From Microbacterium allomyrinae (lineage in GTDB: Bacteria; Actinomycetota; Actinomycetes; Actinomycetales; Microbacteriaceae): a stretch of DNA of 64,000 nucleotides. The stretch covers positions 62,001-126,000 of the forward strand of contig NZ_JAGTTN010000005.1 of the NCBI RefSeq assembly GCF_020682705.1, in the 5' to 3' direction. Shown here one piece after another: positions 33,966 to 43,283 of the stretch. The translations under genes and the position numbers were made by a program. The notes beneath the pieces were generated by a model. It saw only the letters and a list, made by a program, of their open reading frames with translations. It did not search any database and had not been told where the DNA came from. Every line of letters begins with the position of its first letter. Positions within the stretch are counted from its first letter, which is position 1.

Positions 33966-35205
33966 CGGCCAGGGCTCGGTGCTCGACACCGCATGGGCCC
34001 AGATCCCGCACTCGCGGGAGGTGTCGGCCGGAATCGGCTCGTTCACCCGGTCGCGGGTCGAGCGGATCATCTCGCTCGTCGCCGGTGCATTCGGGTCCCT
34101 CATCCTCGGGGTCCAGGCGTTCGCGGCGGCACTGGGCCCCTCGGACGAGCGTCCGGGGTGGCACGAGCCGCTGATGATCGCGGTGTTCGGCACGCTCGCC
34201 GTGATGATCCTGGCGTGCGTGATCGGCCGCGGCGTGCGCGTCGCCGCCGGCGCATTCGCGATGGTCTATGTGCTCGCGCTCGCCTCGTGGCCCATCGCGA
34301 CCGCCGGGATCGAGCCGCAATCGCTCGACGAGCCGTGGATCTGGTACCTCGTCAACATCGCGACCCTCGCGGCGGTGCTCGCCTTCCCGTTTCCGCTGCA
34401 GATCGGGTGGACCATCCTCGCGCCCGTCCTGTTCGGGCTGGTGCGGCTCATCCAGGGCGACTTCGCGTGGGCGTACTGGGTCACCGTCGGACTCGACGTG
34501 TCGTTCGCGCTCATCCTGGGCGGCATGATCCTCACACTCGGGTGGCTGTTCCGCTCCATCGCGGCCAACGTCGACGAGACGAGGGCGCGGGCCGTCGCCT
34601 CGTACGCCAGGGCGGCTGCCACCGACGCCGCCGAGCAGGAGCGCATCGCCGTCGCGGCGCTCATGCACGACAGCGTGCTCGCCGCGCTCATCGCTGCCGA
34701 GCGCGCCGACACGCCCCGCGAGCGCACGCTGGCTGCGACCATGGCGCGCGAGGCGCTCACCCGTCTGGCGAACACAGAGAACGATGCGCACGAGGGCACC
34801 GACGAGCCGCGCGATGCAGACGGCCTCGCGGACGACATCGAGACCGCCTCGCGCGAGCTCGGCGTCGATGTCACTGTGCGCCGCGATGTCCGCCCGGATG
34901 GGCCGATGATCCCGGGACGCGTGGCCCGTGCCCTCGCACTGGCCGCGACACAGGCGGTCGCCAACGCCCTGCAGCACGCGGGGGGTGCGGGGCTGTCGGC
35001 CGCGGTCACGAGTGCCGATGGCCGGGTGAGCATCGAGGTGCGCGACGCCGGAGAGGGCTTCGACCTCGATGCGGTGCCGGACGACCGCCTGGGCATCCGT
35101 GCCTCGATCGTGGCCCGCGTGGCAGCCGTCGGCGGCACTGCTGACCTCGAGACCGGATCCCACGGGACCGTCGTCCGTCTGGCCTGGCAGGAGCCCGCTC
35201 TGTGA
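33955..35205 (+). CDS. Membrane histidine kinase (atypical NarX-like)
   Basis: A 416-aa sensor. A cytoplasmic segment of about 40 residues, then five or six membrane helices (about 45-210) with almost no extracytoplasmic loops, a linker helix, an H-box-like LMHDSVLAALIAAE with His238, and a C-terminal HATPase_c domain (N-box AVANALQHA, G1 VRDAGEGFD, G2 GSHGTVVRLA). No separate periplasmic sensor exists, so it may sense the membrane or a wall-lipid state. GTG start overlapping the regulator gene; its stop overlaps the next gene (GTGA). Confidence 0.88.
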   Translation: MAADGQGSVLDTAWAQIPHSREVSAGIGSFTRSRVERIISLVAGAFGSLILGVQAFAAALGPSDERPGWHEPLMIAVFGTLAVMILACVIGRGVRVAAGAFAMVYVLALASWPIATAGIEPQSLDEPWIWYLVNIATLAAVLAFPFPLQIGWTILAPVLFGLVRLIQGDFAWAYWVTVGLDVSFALILGGMILTLGWLFRSIAANVDETRARAVASYARAAATDAAEQERIAVAALMHDSVLAALIAAERADTPRERTLAATMAREALTRLANTENDAHEGTDEPRDADGLADDIETASRELGVDVTVRRDVRPDGPMIPGRVARALALAATQAVANALQHAGGAGLSAAVTSADGRVSIEVRDAGEGFDLDAVPDDRLGIRASIVARVAAVGGTADLETGSHGTVVRLAWQEPAL

Positions 35206-36254
35206 TCAGTGTCAAGAACGTCCTGGTCGTTCTCGCGATCGCTTTCACCGCGTACCTCGCTGCCCGCGGCCTGTGGTGGACGACTGCCCCCGTCCCGCAG
35301 CCGCTCGTCGTGGTGGCGACGCTCGGGCTCTACCTGGCCACGACCTGGTTCTGCATCTTCTGGGAGCCGGCATCCGCTGCCGCCGACGAGCAGCCCGATG
35401 CCGGTGGCATCCGCGGTCCTCGCAGGCTTCCCGCGCTCGCCCAGTTCCTCGCGCTCGCGTGCGCGGCGATCGTCCCGAGCGCCATCGCTTTCGCGGTCGG
35501 GCCGGACTCGCGCACCGCGTCCTTCGCGACCTGGTACCTCGGAGGAATCGGCGCCCTGATGACCATCGTGATGGTGCGAAGAAGGCCGTGGACAGCCTGG
35601 ACGGGGATCGTGATGCTCGCCATCGCGTCGATGGTGTGGATGGGGCCGCTCGAAGCCCTCGCGCTGGGACTCGTCGGCTCCGTGGTGTGGGTGACGTGCG
35701 CACAGCTGCTCGTCCGGTCGATGGACCGCGCAGCCCGCGACACCGCGCGCCTCACCCGCCTGCAGCGCGCAGCATCCGCCTGGCAGGCCTCGCAGGTCGT
35801 GCGGCAGCGGGAGCGCCGTGTGCAGGTGCAGAAGGCCCTGGTGGTCGCCGGGCCTGTGCTGACCCGCACCGTGGCGAACCTCGGCGAGCTGGATGACAAG
35901 GACCGCCTCGAGGCGCGGATCGCCGAAGGACGGCTGCGGGATGAGATGCGCGGGCCGAGACTGCTCGACGACGACGTCCGCGCCGAACTCGAGCGCGCTC
36001 GCCGACGCGGAGCCAACGTCACGGTTCTCGACGAGGGTGGGCTCGACGGGCTCGACGAGGATGCGCTGTCGATCATCCGCGGGCAGCTCGCCGAGACGCT
36101 GCGATCCGCGAGCTCGGACCGCATCTACATCCGCACCTCGCCGGACGCGCGGATCGCCGTCACCGTCGTCGGCCGTTCGCCGTCGACGGGGGGATCGAGC
36201 GATGAGGACGCCGTCGATCTGTGGCGCGAGATCCCGCACCCCGGCGTGGGGTGA
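35202..36254 (+). CDS. Membrane protein co-encoded with the two-component system, unknown function
   Basis: A 350-aa protein I do not recognise as a defined family. Five or six membrane helices occupy about 5-175; the cytoplasmic half begins with a basic, coiled-coil-like helix (about 180-225, rich in Arg/Gln) and ends in a compact domain with LDEGGLDGLDEDALSIIRGQL and TSPDARIAVTVVG. The layout mirrors the upstream kinase (membrane domain, helical linker, cytoplasmic domain) but the H-box and HATPase boxes are missing. GTG start in a GTGA overlap with the kinase gene. A kinase-modulating partner is a reasonable inference. Confidence 0.75.
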   Translation: MISVKNVLVVLAIAFTAYLAARGLWWTTAPVPQPLVVVATLGLYLATTWFCIFWEPASAAADEQPDAGGIRGPRRLPALAQFLALACAAIVPSAIAFAVGPDSRTASFATWYLGGIGALMTIVMVRRRPWTAWTGIVMLAIASMVWMGPLEALALGLVGSVVWVTCAQLLVRSMDRAARDTARLTRLQRAASAWQASQVVRQRERRVQVQKALVVAGPVLTRTVANLGELDDKDRLEARIAEGRLRDEMRGPRLLDDDVRAELERARRRGANVTVLDEGGLDGLDEDALSIIRGQLAETLRSASSDRIYIRTSPDARIAVTVVGRSPSTGGSSDEDAVDLWREIPHPGVG

Positions 36255-36571
36255 CCTGTCGGCACGACCCGCTCGCACGGCAACGAGTCTGAACGCGAAG
36301 TCGCTCCCCGCCTGGCAGGGGAGGGGAAGCCAGACAGGGAGCGAAACGGAAGGAGGCGAGGGGCGGCGAAGCCGCCCGCCCCTCGCCTGGCGGACAGTTA
36401 CCCGAAAACCGTCCGCAAAGCCGGATCCGGGTCGTCCGCAGAGCGGAGGTCGGACCGGCCGAACGCAGAAGCGTTCCAGCGGTTCCAGTATCACTGGGGT
36501 GCAAGCCCCGCGTCTGTAGGTATTTCGGGGGACAAGCTCGCGCCGCCGAGAATTCGGGCCCCGAACGCGGA
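36255..36571. other. Gene-free region packed with hairpins
   Basis: 317 bp between convergent operons. Besides the strong hairpin listed separately, short dyads occur at 36304-36323 (CTCCCC/GGGGAG), about 36389-36414 (GCGGACAGTT/AACCGTCCGC, one mismatch), around CCGGATCCGG, AACGC/GCGTT, CCAGT/ACTGG and GGGGTGCAAGCCCC. No tRNA cloverleaf or convincing open frame was found. A REP-like cluster, double terminator or structured RNA are all possible. Confidence 0.6.
36354..36388. terminator. Strong GC hairpin between convergent operons
   Basis: AGGCGAGGGG and CCCCTCGCCT form a 10-bp outer stem, with an inner GGGCGGC/GCCGCCC alternative around a GAA loop. It lies 100 bp past the two-component operon and about 185 bp past accE on the other strand. 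No T tract on either side. Confidence 0.5.
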
Positions 36572-36811
36572 TCAGCCCCGCGTCCACCCGAGTTCGCGCC
36601 GAAGGGGCTGACGGAGCGACCGCTGCGAAACCGCCCACGCGGTGCGTTCGGGGCGATCCTCGGCGACCGCCTCGGCGGTCTCGCCGGTGTACGCCTCGGT
36701 CACGACGGCGATGAGTGCCGCGAGCTCGTCATCCGTGGGCGCGCCGCGGCTGACGTCGATCCTGATGCTCTCGGCGACATTCTGGTCCGTCGCCGGTGTC
36801 TCGCCGCTCAC
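36572..36811 (-). CDS. accE: Acyl-CoA carboxylase epsilon subunit
   Basis: A 79-aa protein from a GTG that overlaps the stop of the carboxyltransferase gene (GTGA). Actinobacterial epsilon subunits are short, variable at the N-terminus and end in a conserved helix; here [20 protein letters not shown] and the C-terminal [10 protein letters not shown] fit. They bind the AccA-AccD complex and raise its activity. The position directly after accD is typical. A 226-aa frame that extends upstream in the same frame is a shadow of accD. Confidence 0.85.
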   Translation of the reverse strand: MSGETPATDQNVAESIRIDVSRGAPTDDELAALIAVVTEAYTGETAEAVAEDRPERTAWAVSQRSLRQPLRRELGWTRG

Positions 36812-38397
36812 AGCGGGATGTTCCCGTGCTTCTTCGGCGGCAGGCTGGCGCGCTTGCCGCGGAGGGCTCGCAGCGCCTTCGCGATCGACACGCGCGTCTG
36901 GGCCGGTTCGATGATGCTGTCCAGCTCGCCGCGCTCGGCGGCGAGGAAGGGGGACGCCACGTTGTACGTGTACTCGTTCGCGAGGCGCGTGCGTACCGCC
37001 GTGACGTCTTCTCCCGCTTCCTCGGCCCGCTTGATCTCGCCGCGGTAGAGGATGTTGACCGCGCCCTGGCCGCCCATGACCGCGATCTCGGCCGTCGGCC
37101 AGGCGAGGTTGATGTCGGCGCCCAGCTGCTTGGAGCCCATCACGATGTACGCGCCGCCGTACGCCTTGCGCAGGATCACCGTGACGAGGGGGACGGTGGC
37201 CTCTGCGTACGCATAGAGCAGCTTCGCACCGCGGCGGATGACTCCTGTCCACTCCTGGTCGGTGCCGGGGAGGTAGCCGGGCACATCGACGAGCGTGACG
37301 ATCGGGATGGAGAAGGCGTCGCAGAAACGAACGAATCGGCTCGCCTTCTCGCCCGCCTCGATGTTCAGCGTGCCGGCCATCTGAGACGGCTGATTGGCGA
37401 TGATGCCCACCGAGCGTCCCTCGACGCGGCCGAAGCCGATCACGATGTTCGGCGCGAACAGGGGCTGCACCTCGAGGAAGTCCTCGGCATCGACGATTCC
37501 CCGGATGACCTGGTGGATGTCGTACGGCTGGTTGGGGGAGTCGGGGATGATCGTGTTCAGCGCACGGTCGGCATCCGTCGTCTCGAACTCGAACCCGGTC
37601 TCGTAGACGGGTAGCTCCGCCATGTTGTTGTCGGGCAGGAAGCTGAGCATCGAGCGGACGTAGTCGAGCGCGTCGTCCTCGTCCTCGGCGAGATAGTGCG
37701 CGACGCCCGAGCGGGTGTTGTGCGTGTGCGCGCCGCCCAGCTCGTCCATGCCGACGTCTTCGCCGGTGACGGTCTTGATCACGTCGGGACCGGTGACGAA
37801 CATCTGGCTGGTCTTGTCGACCATCACGACGAAATCGGTGAGCGCGGGGGAGTACACCGCGCCGCCGGCTGCGGGGCCCATGATGATGGAGATCTGCGGA
37901 ATCACGCCGGACGCCTGGGTGTTGAGGCGGAAGATCTCGCCGTACTTGCCGAGCGCGACGACACCTTCCTGGATGCGTGCGCCGCCGGAGTCGAGCATGC
38001 CCACGATCGGGATGCCGCTGCGCAGCGCCAGTTCCATCACCTTGATGATCTTCTCGCCGGCCACTTCGCCCAGCGATCCGCCGAATGTCGAGAAGTCCTG
38101 CGCGTACACCGCCACGGTGCGGCCGTGGATCGTGCCGGTGCCCGTGACGACGGAGTCGCCGTAGGGCCGGGACTTGTCCATGCCGAACGCCGTGGTGCGG
38201 TGTCGGACGTACTCGTCGAGTTCCACGAAGCTGCCGGGGTCGACGAGCAGGTCGATGCGTTCGCGCGCCGTTCCCTTGCCCTTCGCGTGCTGCTTCGCCT
38301 GAGCGACCGTCTCGGGGTCGAGGACGGCCTCCTGGTATCGGGCGCGGAGGTCGGCGATCTTGCCGGCGGTCGTCGAGAGGTCGGGCTGCTCGGTCAC
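36808..38397 (-). CDS. accD5: Acyl-CoA carboxylase carboxyltransferase (beta) subunit, AccD5/PccB type
   Basis: A 529-aa carboxyltransferase. The N-terminal half binds carboxybiotin ([23 protein letters not shown], the oxyanion-hole Gly-Gly of [13 protein letters not shown]) and the C-terminal half binds the acyl-CoA ([27 protein letters not shown]). It transfers CO2 from biotin on the alpha subunit to acetyl- or propionyl-CoA. GTG start seven bases after TAGGGT was preferred to a longer upstream frame; the length then matches family members. Operon with accE; divergent from birA. Confidence 0.95.
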   Translation of the reverse strand: MTEQPDLSTTAGKIADLRARYQEAVLDPETVAQAKQHAKGKGTARERIDLLVDPGSFVELDEYVRHRTTAFGMDKSRPYGDSVVTGTGTIHGRTVAVYAQDFSTFGGSLGEVAGEKIIKVMELALRSGIPIVGMLDSGGARIQEGVVALGKYGEIFRLNTQASGVIPQISIIMGPAAGGAVYSPALTDFVVMVDKTSQMFVTGPDVIKTVTGEDVGMDELGGAHTHNTRSGVAHYLAEDEDDALDYVRSMLSFLPDNNMAELPVYETGFEFETTDADRALNTIIPDSPNQPYDIHQVIRGIVDAEDFLEVQPLFAPNIVIGFGRVEGRSVGIIANQPSQMAGTLNIEAGEKASRFVRFCDAFSIPIVTLVDVPGYLPGTDQEWTGVIRRGAKLLYAYAEATVPLVTVILRKAYGGAYIVMGSKQLGADINLAWPTAEIAVMGGQGAVNILYRGEIKRAEEAGEDVTAVRTRLANEYTYNVASPFLAAERGELDSIIEPAQTRVSIAKALRALRGKRASLPPKKHGNIPL

Positions 38398-38404
38398 GGA
38401 TTCC

Positions 38405-38410
38405 ACCCTA
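38405..38410 (-). promoter_or_regulatory. Leaderless-type -10 element, accD5
   Basis: TAGGGT with a seven-base spacer to the GTG. Confidence 0.6.
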
Positions 38411-38520
38411 TCGGCGGCGGTGCCACTGACGTTGGAGGGTTCGCACAAGGGGTTTCCGGATCCGCTGTGCCCGTCGGGTCATCGGGGTGGGACGGCGGGA
38501 CGGATGCTGCGGCGCGCGAG

Positions 38521-38526
38521 TACCGT
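38521..38526 (+). promoter_or_regulatory. Leaderless-type -10 element, birA
   Basis: TACCGT with a seven-base spacer to the ATG at 38534; the divergent accD5 element is about 110 bp away. Confidence 0.6.
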
Positions 38527-38533
38527 GGGGTGC

Positions 38534-39328
38534 ATGGCGTTCCCGACCGAGGGCTACCCTCTCACCGCAGCGGTCAGCCCGCGTGCTCAGGTCGTCGAGG
38601 CGACCGACTCGACGAACGCGGACGTCGTGCAGCACGTCATCGCCGAGCCTGCGGCATGGCCGCACCTCTCGCTGCTTCTGACGACGGACCAGCGTGCCGG
38701 CCGCGGTCGCCTGGATCGCTCCTGGGTCACGCCCGCGGGCACCGCCCTCGCTGTGTCGGTCGTCGTCCACGTCGATGCGCTGCCGCCGGCGTCGCGGGGA
38801 TGGGTCTCACTGATCGCGGGCGCGGCGATGACCCGGGCAGTCGGCGCTCAGATCGGGTCGGGGCACAGCACCACCCTCAAATGGCCGAACGATGTACTGG
38901 TCGACGGTGGCAAGGTGTGCGGGATCCTCGCCGAGGTCGTGCCGGGACACCCGGATGTCGTCGTCGTCGGCTCGGGCGTGAACACGCGGATGCCGAAGGC
39001 CGATCTTCCCGTCGAGACCGCGACGTCCTTCGCGTCGCTGGGAGTGGTCTGCGACGAGGACCGACTTCTCGCCGACTACCTCGTCGCGCTCGACGAGCAG
39101 CTTTCGGCGCTCGCCGCCTCGCACGGAGACGCGGCGGCGGCCGGTGTGCTGGCCGAGGTCGAGGCGCTGTGCAGCACCGTGGGCAGCGAAGTCGTGGTGT
39201 CGCTGCCGGATGGCGAGACGCTGCGGGGGCGCGCGCAGCGCATCGACCCCGACGGCCGGCTCGTGGTCGTGCAGGCTGCCGAGTTCGAGAGCATCGTCTC
39301 GGCCGGCGACGTCGTCCACGTGCGCTGA
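38534..39328 (+). CDS. birA: Biotin--[acetyl-CoA-carboxylase] ligase
   Basis: A 264-aa group I biotin protein ligase without the N-terminal DNA-binding domain of E. coli BirA. The biotinyl-AMP loop GRGRLDRSW is at about 57-65, KWPNDVLVDGGKVCGILAE at about 116-134, and a C-terminal SH3-like domain follows (about 215-264). It attaches biotin to the EAMKMEQ lysine of the carboxylase alpha subunit. The ATG was chosen over a longer frame because the catalytic domain starts just after it and a -10-like hexamer ends seven bases before it. Confidence 0.93.
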   Translation: MAFPTEGYPLTAAVSPRAQVVEATDSTNADVVQHVIAEPAAWPHLSLLLTTDQRAGRGRLDRSWVTPAGTALAVSVVVHVDALPPASRGWVSLIAGAAMTRAVGAQIGSGHSTTLKWPNDVLVDGGKVCGILAEVVPGHPDVVVVGSGVNTRMPKADLPVETATSFASLGVVCDEDRLLADYLVALDEQLSALAASHGDAAAAGVLAEVEALCSTVGSEVVVSLPDGETLRGRAQRIDPDGRLVVVQAAEFESIVSAGDVVHVR

Positions 39329-39418
39329 CCGCGCTCGATCGACACGGGGTCAGTCGATCGCGCACAGCTGGATGGGGCAAAACCGGCGGGTGCGCGCGGG
39401 TCTGTCGGCCGCTGCCTC

Positions 39419-39424
39419 CAGAAT
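39419..39424 (+). promoter_or_regulatory. Possible leaderless -10 variant (CAGAAT)
   Basis: CAGAAT with a six-base spacer to the ATG of the PH-domain gene; lacks the initial T of the other sites. Confidence 0.4.
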
Positions 39425-39430
39425 GGATGC

Positions 39431-40006
39431 ATGACGCAGCCGACGAGCTACGGCGGCAGACCGCTGATGCCGGCCCCCGGCGCGCCGACGCCGGAGCTGC
39501 TCGTCGCCAGGTTCCGTGCTCACGCGCGTCGCCTGACGTGGTCGGCGATCCTGCTCGTCGTGGTCGCGGGCGCGTCCGGGTACTTCTACGGCAATCTGCC
39601 GGCGCCGTTCGAGGACTGGATGCTACTGGCCGCGGCCGGCAGCATCGTCCTCCTGCTCGTGCTGGTGCCGTTCCTGCGATGGTGGGCGCACGTCTACACG
39701 ATCACCACCCGGCGCGTGCTGGAGCGTCGTGGCGTGATCGCGGTCAAGCGGCGCGAACTCGTCCATGTGCGCGGCTACACCGTGCAGGTGCGGCGCGGCA
39801 TCCTGCAGCGCATTTGGGGTGCCGGCACCCTCACGCTCGCCAACGGCGTCGACCAGCCGCTGCGGCTGGCGAACATCCCGAGCGTCGAGCTGGTGCACGA
39901 GGCGCTCGTCGACCAGGTCGAGGTCAACCAGATCCTCGCCCACCGCGACGCGCAGCCGCTTCCGCCCGGCACGCCGCCCGCGCCCCCCGCCCCACCGACG
40001 GCATGA
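39431..40006 (+). CDS. PH-domain membrane protein (bPH2 type)
   Basis: A 191-aa protein with a short Pro-rich N-terminus, two membrane helices (about 36-55 and 64-84) and a bacterial PH-like domain (about 88-165: YTITTRRVLERRGVI, RRELVHVRGYTVQV, NIPSVELVHEAL). The last 20 residues are Pro/Ala-rich. A homologue lies between birA and purK in Mycobacterium (Rv3278c, from memory). Function unknown; bPH2 proteins are membrane-linked and some affect cell-envelope traits. Confidence 0.88.
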   Translation: MTQPTSYGGRPLMPAPGAPTPELLVARFRAHARRLTWSAILLVVVAGASGYFYGNLPAPFEDWMLLAAAGSIVLLLVLVPFLRWWAHVYTITTRRVLERRGVIAVKRRELVHVRGYTVQVRRGILQRIWGAGTLTLANGVDQPLRLANIPSVELVHEALVDQVEVNQILAHRDAQPLPPGTPPAPPAPPTA

Positions 40007-40067
40007 GCCTCGCCGGCCATCGTGCGCCGGCCGGATGCGGGATGATGGAGGCGACGGAAGGAACGGT

Positions 40068-41204
40068 ATGTCGCTGCGAGTCGGAGTCGTCGGGGGCGGG
40101 CAGCTCGCCCGCATGATGATCGCGCCCGCGGTCGAGCTCGGGGTCGAGCTCCGCGTGCTCGCCGAGGACGTCGGCATGTCGGCATCCCTCGCCGCCACGG
40201 CGGTCGGCGACTATCACGACGCCGACACGGTCCTCGCGTTCGCGCGCGACGTCGACGTCATCACCTTCGACCACGAGCACGTGCCGCAGGATGTACTCGC
40301 CGTCCTCGTCGACGCGGGCGTCGCGGTGCACCCCGGCCCGGATGCGCTGCGCGTCGCCCAGGACAAGCTGGTCATGCGCGCCCGGCTGGCAGAGCTCGGG
40401 ATGCCGCAGCCCGACTGGGCAGCCGTGACCGACGCCGCCGAACTGCAGGCCTTTCTCGACGCGCACGGCGGCCGCGCCGTGGTCAAGACGCCCCGCGGCG
40501 GCTACGACGGCAAGGGCGTACGGGTCGTGAGCGCAGGAACCGAGGCCGACGACTGGTTCGCCACGCTCGCCGAAGACGCGCGCGGCGGGGCACTGCTCGT
40601 CGAGGAGCTCGTCGACTTCGCTCGCGAACTCGCGCAGCAGGTGGCACGTCGCCCCTCGGGCGCGATGCGGGCGTACCCGGTCGTCGAGACCGTCCAGCGC
40701 GGCGGCGTCTGCGCAGAGGTCATCGCTCCTGCCCCGCACTCGAGCGAACGTCTCCGCGCCGTCGCGGCGGAGATCGGCGTCGCGATCGCCGAGGGCCTCG
40801 AAGTGACCGGGATGCTGGCGGTCGAGCTCTTCGAGACGACCGACGAGCGGCTTCTCGTGAACGAGCTCGCGATGCGCCCCCACAACAGCGGGCACTGGAG
40901 CCAGGACGGCGCCGTGACGAGCCAGTTCGAGCAGCACCTCCGCGCTGTGCTCGACCTGCCGCTGGGCGATCCCGACCCGGTGGCCGAGTGGGCGGTGATG
41001 GTGAACATCCTCGGCGGACCGGCCGAGGAGTCGCTCGACGCGCGCTTCGCCGCCGCGATGTCGGAGCATCCGCAGGCGAAGGTCCACACGTACGGCAAGG
41101 CGCCGCGCCCCGGGCGCAAGGTGGGGCATGTCAACGTCTCGGGCGACGATCTCGACGACGTCGCGTACCAGGCCCGGGCCGCGGCATCCTTCTTCCTCGA
41201 CTGA
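40068..41204 (+). CDS. purK: N5-carboxyaminoimidazole ribonucleotide synthase
   Basis: A 378-aa ATP-grasp enzyme. It makes N5-CAIR from AIR, bicarbonate and ATP in purine synthesis. N-terminal GVVGGGQLARMM (5-16), FDHEHVP, the ATP-grasp loop KTPRGGYDGKG (about 136-146) and NELAMRPHNSGHWSQDG (about 265-281) are diagnostic. AAGGA lies five to six bases before the ATG; the longer frame upstream is a shadow of the PH gene. About 70 bp separate it from purE, which performs the next step. Confidence 0.96.
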   Translation: MSLRVGVVGGGQLARMMIAPAVELGVELRVLAEDVGMSASLAATAVGDYHDADTVLAFARDVDVITFDHEHVPQDVLAVLVDAGVAVHPGPDALRVAQDKLVMRARLAELGMPQPDWAAVTDAAELQAFLDAHGGRAVVKTPRGGYDGKGVRVVSAGTEADDWFATLAEDARGGALLVEELVDFARELAQQVARRPSGAMRAYPVVETVQRGGVCAEVIAPAPHSSERLRAVAAEIGVAIAEGLEVTGMLAVELFETTDERLLVNELAMRPHNSGHWSQDGAVTSQFEQHLRAVLDLPLGDPDPVAEWAVMVNILGGPAEESLDARFAAAMSEHPQAKVHTYGKAPRPGRKVGHVNVSGDDLDDVAYQARAAASFFLD

Positions 41205-41262
41205 CCGCGATCGTCACGAGGGGCAAGGCGCGCCGTTGCGGGGATCTTCCAGCCTCGCACCC

Positions 41263-41268
41263 TAGCCT
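41263..41268 (+). promoter_or_regulatory. Leaderless-type -10 element, purE
   Basis: TAGCCT with a six-base spacer to the GTG at 41275. Confidence 0.6.
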
Positions 41269-41274
41269 TGACGA

Positions 41275-41808
41275 GTGCCACCGTCCCCGATGAGTTCCGT
41301 GCCGCTGCATTCCTCCGAGTCGCCGCTGGTCGGCGTCGTGATGGGCTCCGACTCGGACTGGCGCGTCATGAGCGACGCGTCGCAGGCGCTGACCGACTTC
41401 GGCGTGCCGCACGAGGTCGAGGTCGTGTCGGCCCACCGCACCCCCGACAAACTCATGCGGTACGGCCGTGAAGCGCGCGGGCGCGGACTGAAGGCGATCA
41501 TCGCCGGTGCCGGGGGAGCGGCTCACCTTCCCGGCATGCTCGCTTCGCTCACGGCTCTGCCGGTCATCGGCGTTCCCGTGCAGCTGGCGACGCTGGACGG
41601 CATGGATTCGCTGCTGAGCATCGTCCAGATGCCCGCGGGGATTCCGGTCGCGACCGTTTCCATCAACGGCGCGAAGAACGCCGGCCTCCTCGCCGTGCGG
41701 ATTCTCGGCGCGTCCGACCCCGCCGTCGCGGAGCAGGTCGAGAAGTACGCGCGCGACCTCGAGGCGCAGGTGGACGAGAAGAACCGGCGGCTCAAGGACT
41801 CCCTGTGA
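41275..41808 (+). CDS. purE: N5-carboxyaminoimidazole ribonucleotide mutase
   Basis: A 177-aa class I PurE that rearranges N5-CAIR to [13 protein letters not shown] (about 22-30) binds the phosphate, [11 protein letters not shown] holds the catalytic His (about 55), and [12 protein letters not shown] closes the site. The N-terminus is about 15 residues longer than in E. coli; the GTG is preferred on the basis of the upstream TAGCCT, with an in-frame ATG at 41290 as alternative. Its stop overlaps the LCP gene (GTGA), so a wall ligase is co-transcribed with purE. Confidence 0.96.
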   Translation: MPPSPMSSVPLHSSESPLVGVVMGSDSDWRVMSDASQALTDFGVPHEVEVVSAHRTPDKLMRYGREARGRGLKAIIAGAGGAAHLPGMLASLTALPVIGVPVQLATLDGMDSLLSIVQMPAGIPVATVSINGAKNAGLLAVRILGASDPAVAEQVEKYARDLEAQVDEKNRRLKDSL

Positions 41809-43280
41809 GCGTGATGACCCCGCCGCGCCAGACGGCCCGCGGTGCGCGGGGGTCGTTCGTGCAGGAGCGCCCGCTCCGATATCCGGATGCCTCCTCCCGC
41901 GGTGTCATGACCCGTCGCGGGTGGTGGCTGATCGTCCTCAACTTCCTCATCCCGGGATCCGCTCAAGTCCTGGCGGGAAATCGCCGGCTCGGACGCTTCG
42001 GCCTCGGCGCCACGCTCGCCATGTGGGTCGTGGCGATCGCCGCCGGTCTGCTCGCGCTCCTCTGGCCGACCGCGCTGGTGACGATTGCGCTCGGAACCTG
42101 GATCCCCGATTGGCTCGCGTGGTTCCGCTGGCTGCCGCTCACCATCGTGCAGGTCGCGCTCGTGGGCTATGTCGCGCTGTGGGTCGTGCTCACGGTCGAC
42201 ACGCTGCGCCTGGTGCGCCTGGTCAAGACGGGGACGTTCGCACGGTTCGGCATCGCCCTGGTCTCGGCCCTCCTCCTGGTGGGGTCGGGTGCCGGCGCCG
42301 CATACGCTGCGAACGTCGCCGGCACGACGCGTGACACGCTCGGTGCGATCTTCGGAGAGAGCGGACCCTCGGTGCCGCCGTCCGACGGGTACTACAACAT
42401 CCTCCTGCTCGGTGCCGACAGCGGTGAGGGGCGCGACTCGATGAGATTCGACAGCATCTCGGTCGTGTCGATCAACGCCGAGACGGGTGCGACCACGATC
42501 ACCGGCATCCCGCGTGACATGCCCAACTTCCCGTTCTCGGCGGGCCCGATGCAGGACAAGTACCCGAACGGGCACGAGGGACACGCGGACGCGAGCTGCG
42601 GCTGGGGGAGTGGGATCAATCAGCTGCGCACCGAGGTCGAGGTATGCCAGGACGGCACCCTGCTGTACCCGGATGCCGAGGCCAACGGCTCGGAGCCGGG
42701 CGTCGAGGCCACGAAGGACGCCGCGGAGGGCATTCTCGGCATCGAGATCCCGTACTACGTCTTCATCGACATGCACGGCTTCGCCTCACTCATCGATGCC
42801 CTCGGCGGCGTGGAGATCACCGTCGCCGAGCGCCTGCCGAAGGGCGGCGGACCTTCGTACTCGGGCCAACCCGCCGACGAGTGGGCGATCGGCTGGATCG
42901 AGGCGGGCACCCAGCACATGGATGGCGACACCGCGCAGTGGTACGCCCGTTCGCGGTACACGACCGACGACTTCGATCGCATGGAGCGCCAGCGCATCCT
43001 GCAGCAGGCGATGCTCGCCCAGTTCACGCCGCAGACCGTGCTCACCCGTTTCCAGGAGATCGCCACGGCCGGCACCGACATCGTCGAGACCGATTTGCCG
43101 CAGTCTCTCGTGCCGTTCCTCGCCGAACTCGCGCTCAAGGCGAAGGAGCAGCCGGTGCAGACGATCGAGCTCACCCCCGAGGGCGGCGTCGACGAATACG
43201 AGCCCGACTTCGCCGCCATCCAAGAGCTCGTGCGCACGAAGCTCCACCCGCCCACTCCGACCTCGACGCCGGAGGGATGA
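41805..43280 (+). CDS. LytR-CpsA-Psr (LCP) family wall-polymer ligase
   Basis: A 491-aa membrane protein. Four predicted helices (about 40-60, 66-88, 105-128 and 143-165) precede the extracytoplasmic LCP domain (about 190-440). That is more than the single helix of most LCP proteins. Conserved elements: [32 protein letters not shown] with the conserved Arg and Asp, and the C-terminal [20 protein letters not shown] enzymes transfer undecaprenyl-linked glycopolymers to peptidoglycan. Co-encoded with purE, and just before the rhamnan cluster, whose product it may attach. Confidence 0.93.
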   Translation: MSVMTPPRQTARGARGSFVQERPLRYPDASSRGVMTRRGWWLIVLNFLIPGSAQVLAGNRRLGRFGLGATLAMWVVAIAAGLLALLWPTALVTIALGTWIPDWLAWFRWLPLTIVQVALVGYVALWVVLTVDTLRLVRLVKTGTFARFGIALVSALLLVGSGAGAAYAANVAGTTRDTLGAIFGESGPSVPPSDGYYNILLLGADSGEGRDSMRFDSISVVSINAETGATTITGIPRDMPNFPFSAGPMQDKYPNGHEGHADASCGWGSGINQLRTEVEVCQDGTLLYPDAEANGSEPGVEATKDAAEGILGIEIPYYVFIDMHGFASLIDALGGVEITVAERLPKGGGPSYSGQPADEWAIGWIEAGTQHMDGDTAQWYARSRYTTDDFDRMERQRILQQAMLAQFTPQTVLTRFQEIATAGTDIVETDLPQSLVPFLAELALKAKEQPVQTIELTPEGGVDEYEPDFAAIQELVRTKLHPPTPTSTPEG

Positions 43281-43283
43281 GTC

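Noticed and set aside
36480-36540. Possible tRNA remnant in the hairpin-rich gap
   Set aside because: Short stems such as GGGGTGCAAGCCCC do not assemble into acceptor, anticodon and T arms, and no GTTCRANNC T-loop is present.
34266-36638. A 790-codon minus-strand open frame across the two-component genes
   Set aside because: It is antisense to three well-supported overlapping genes and reads as low-complexity Arg/Ala/Ser.
37696-40116. An 806-codon plus-strand frame over accD, birA and the PH gene
   Set aside because: It crosses three genes in the wrong frame and has no recognisable domain.
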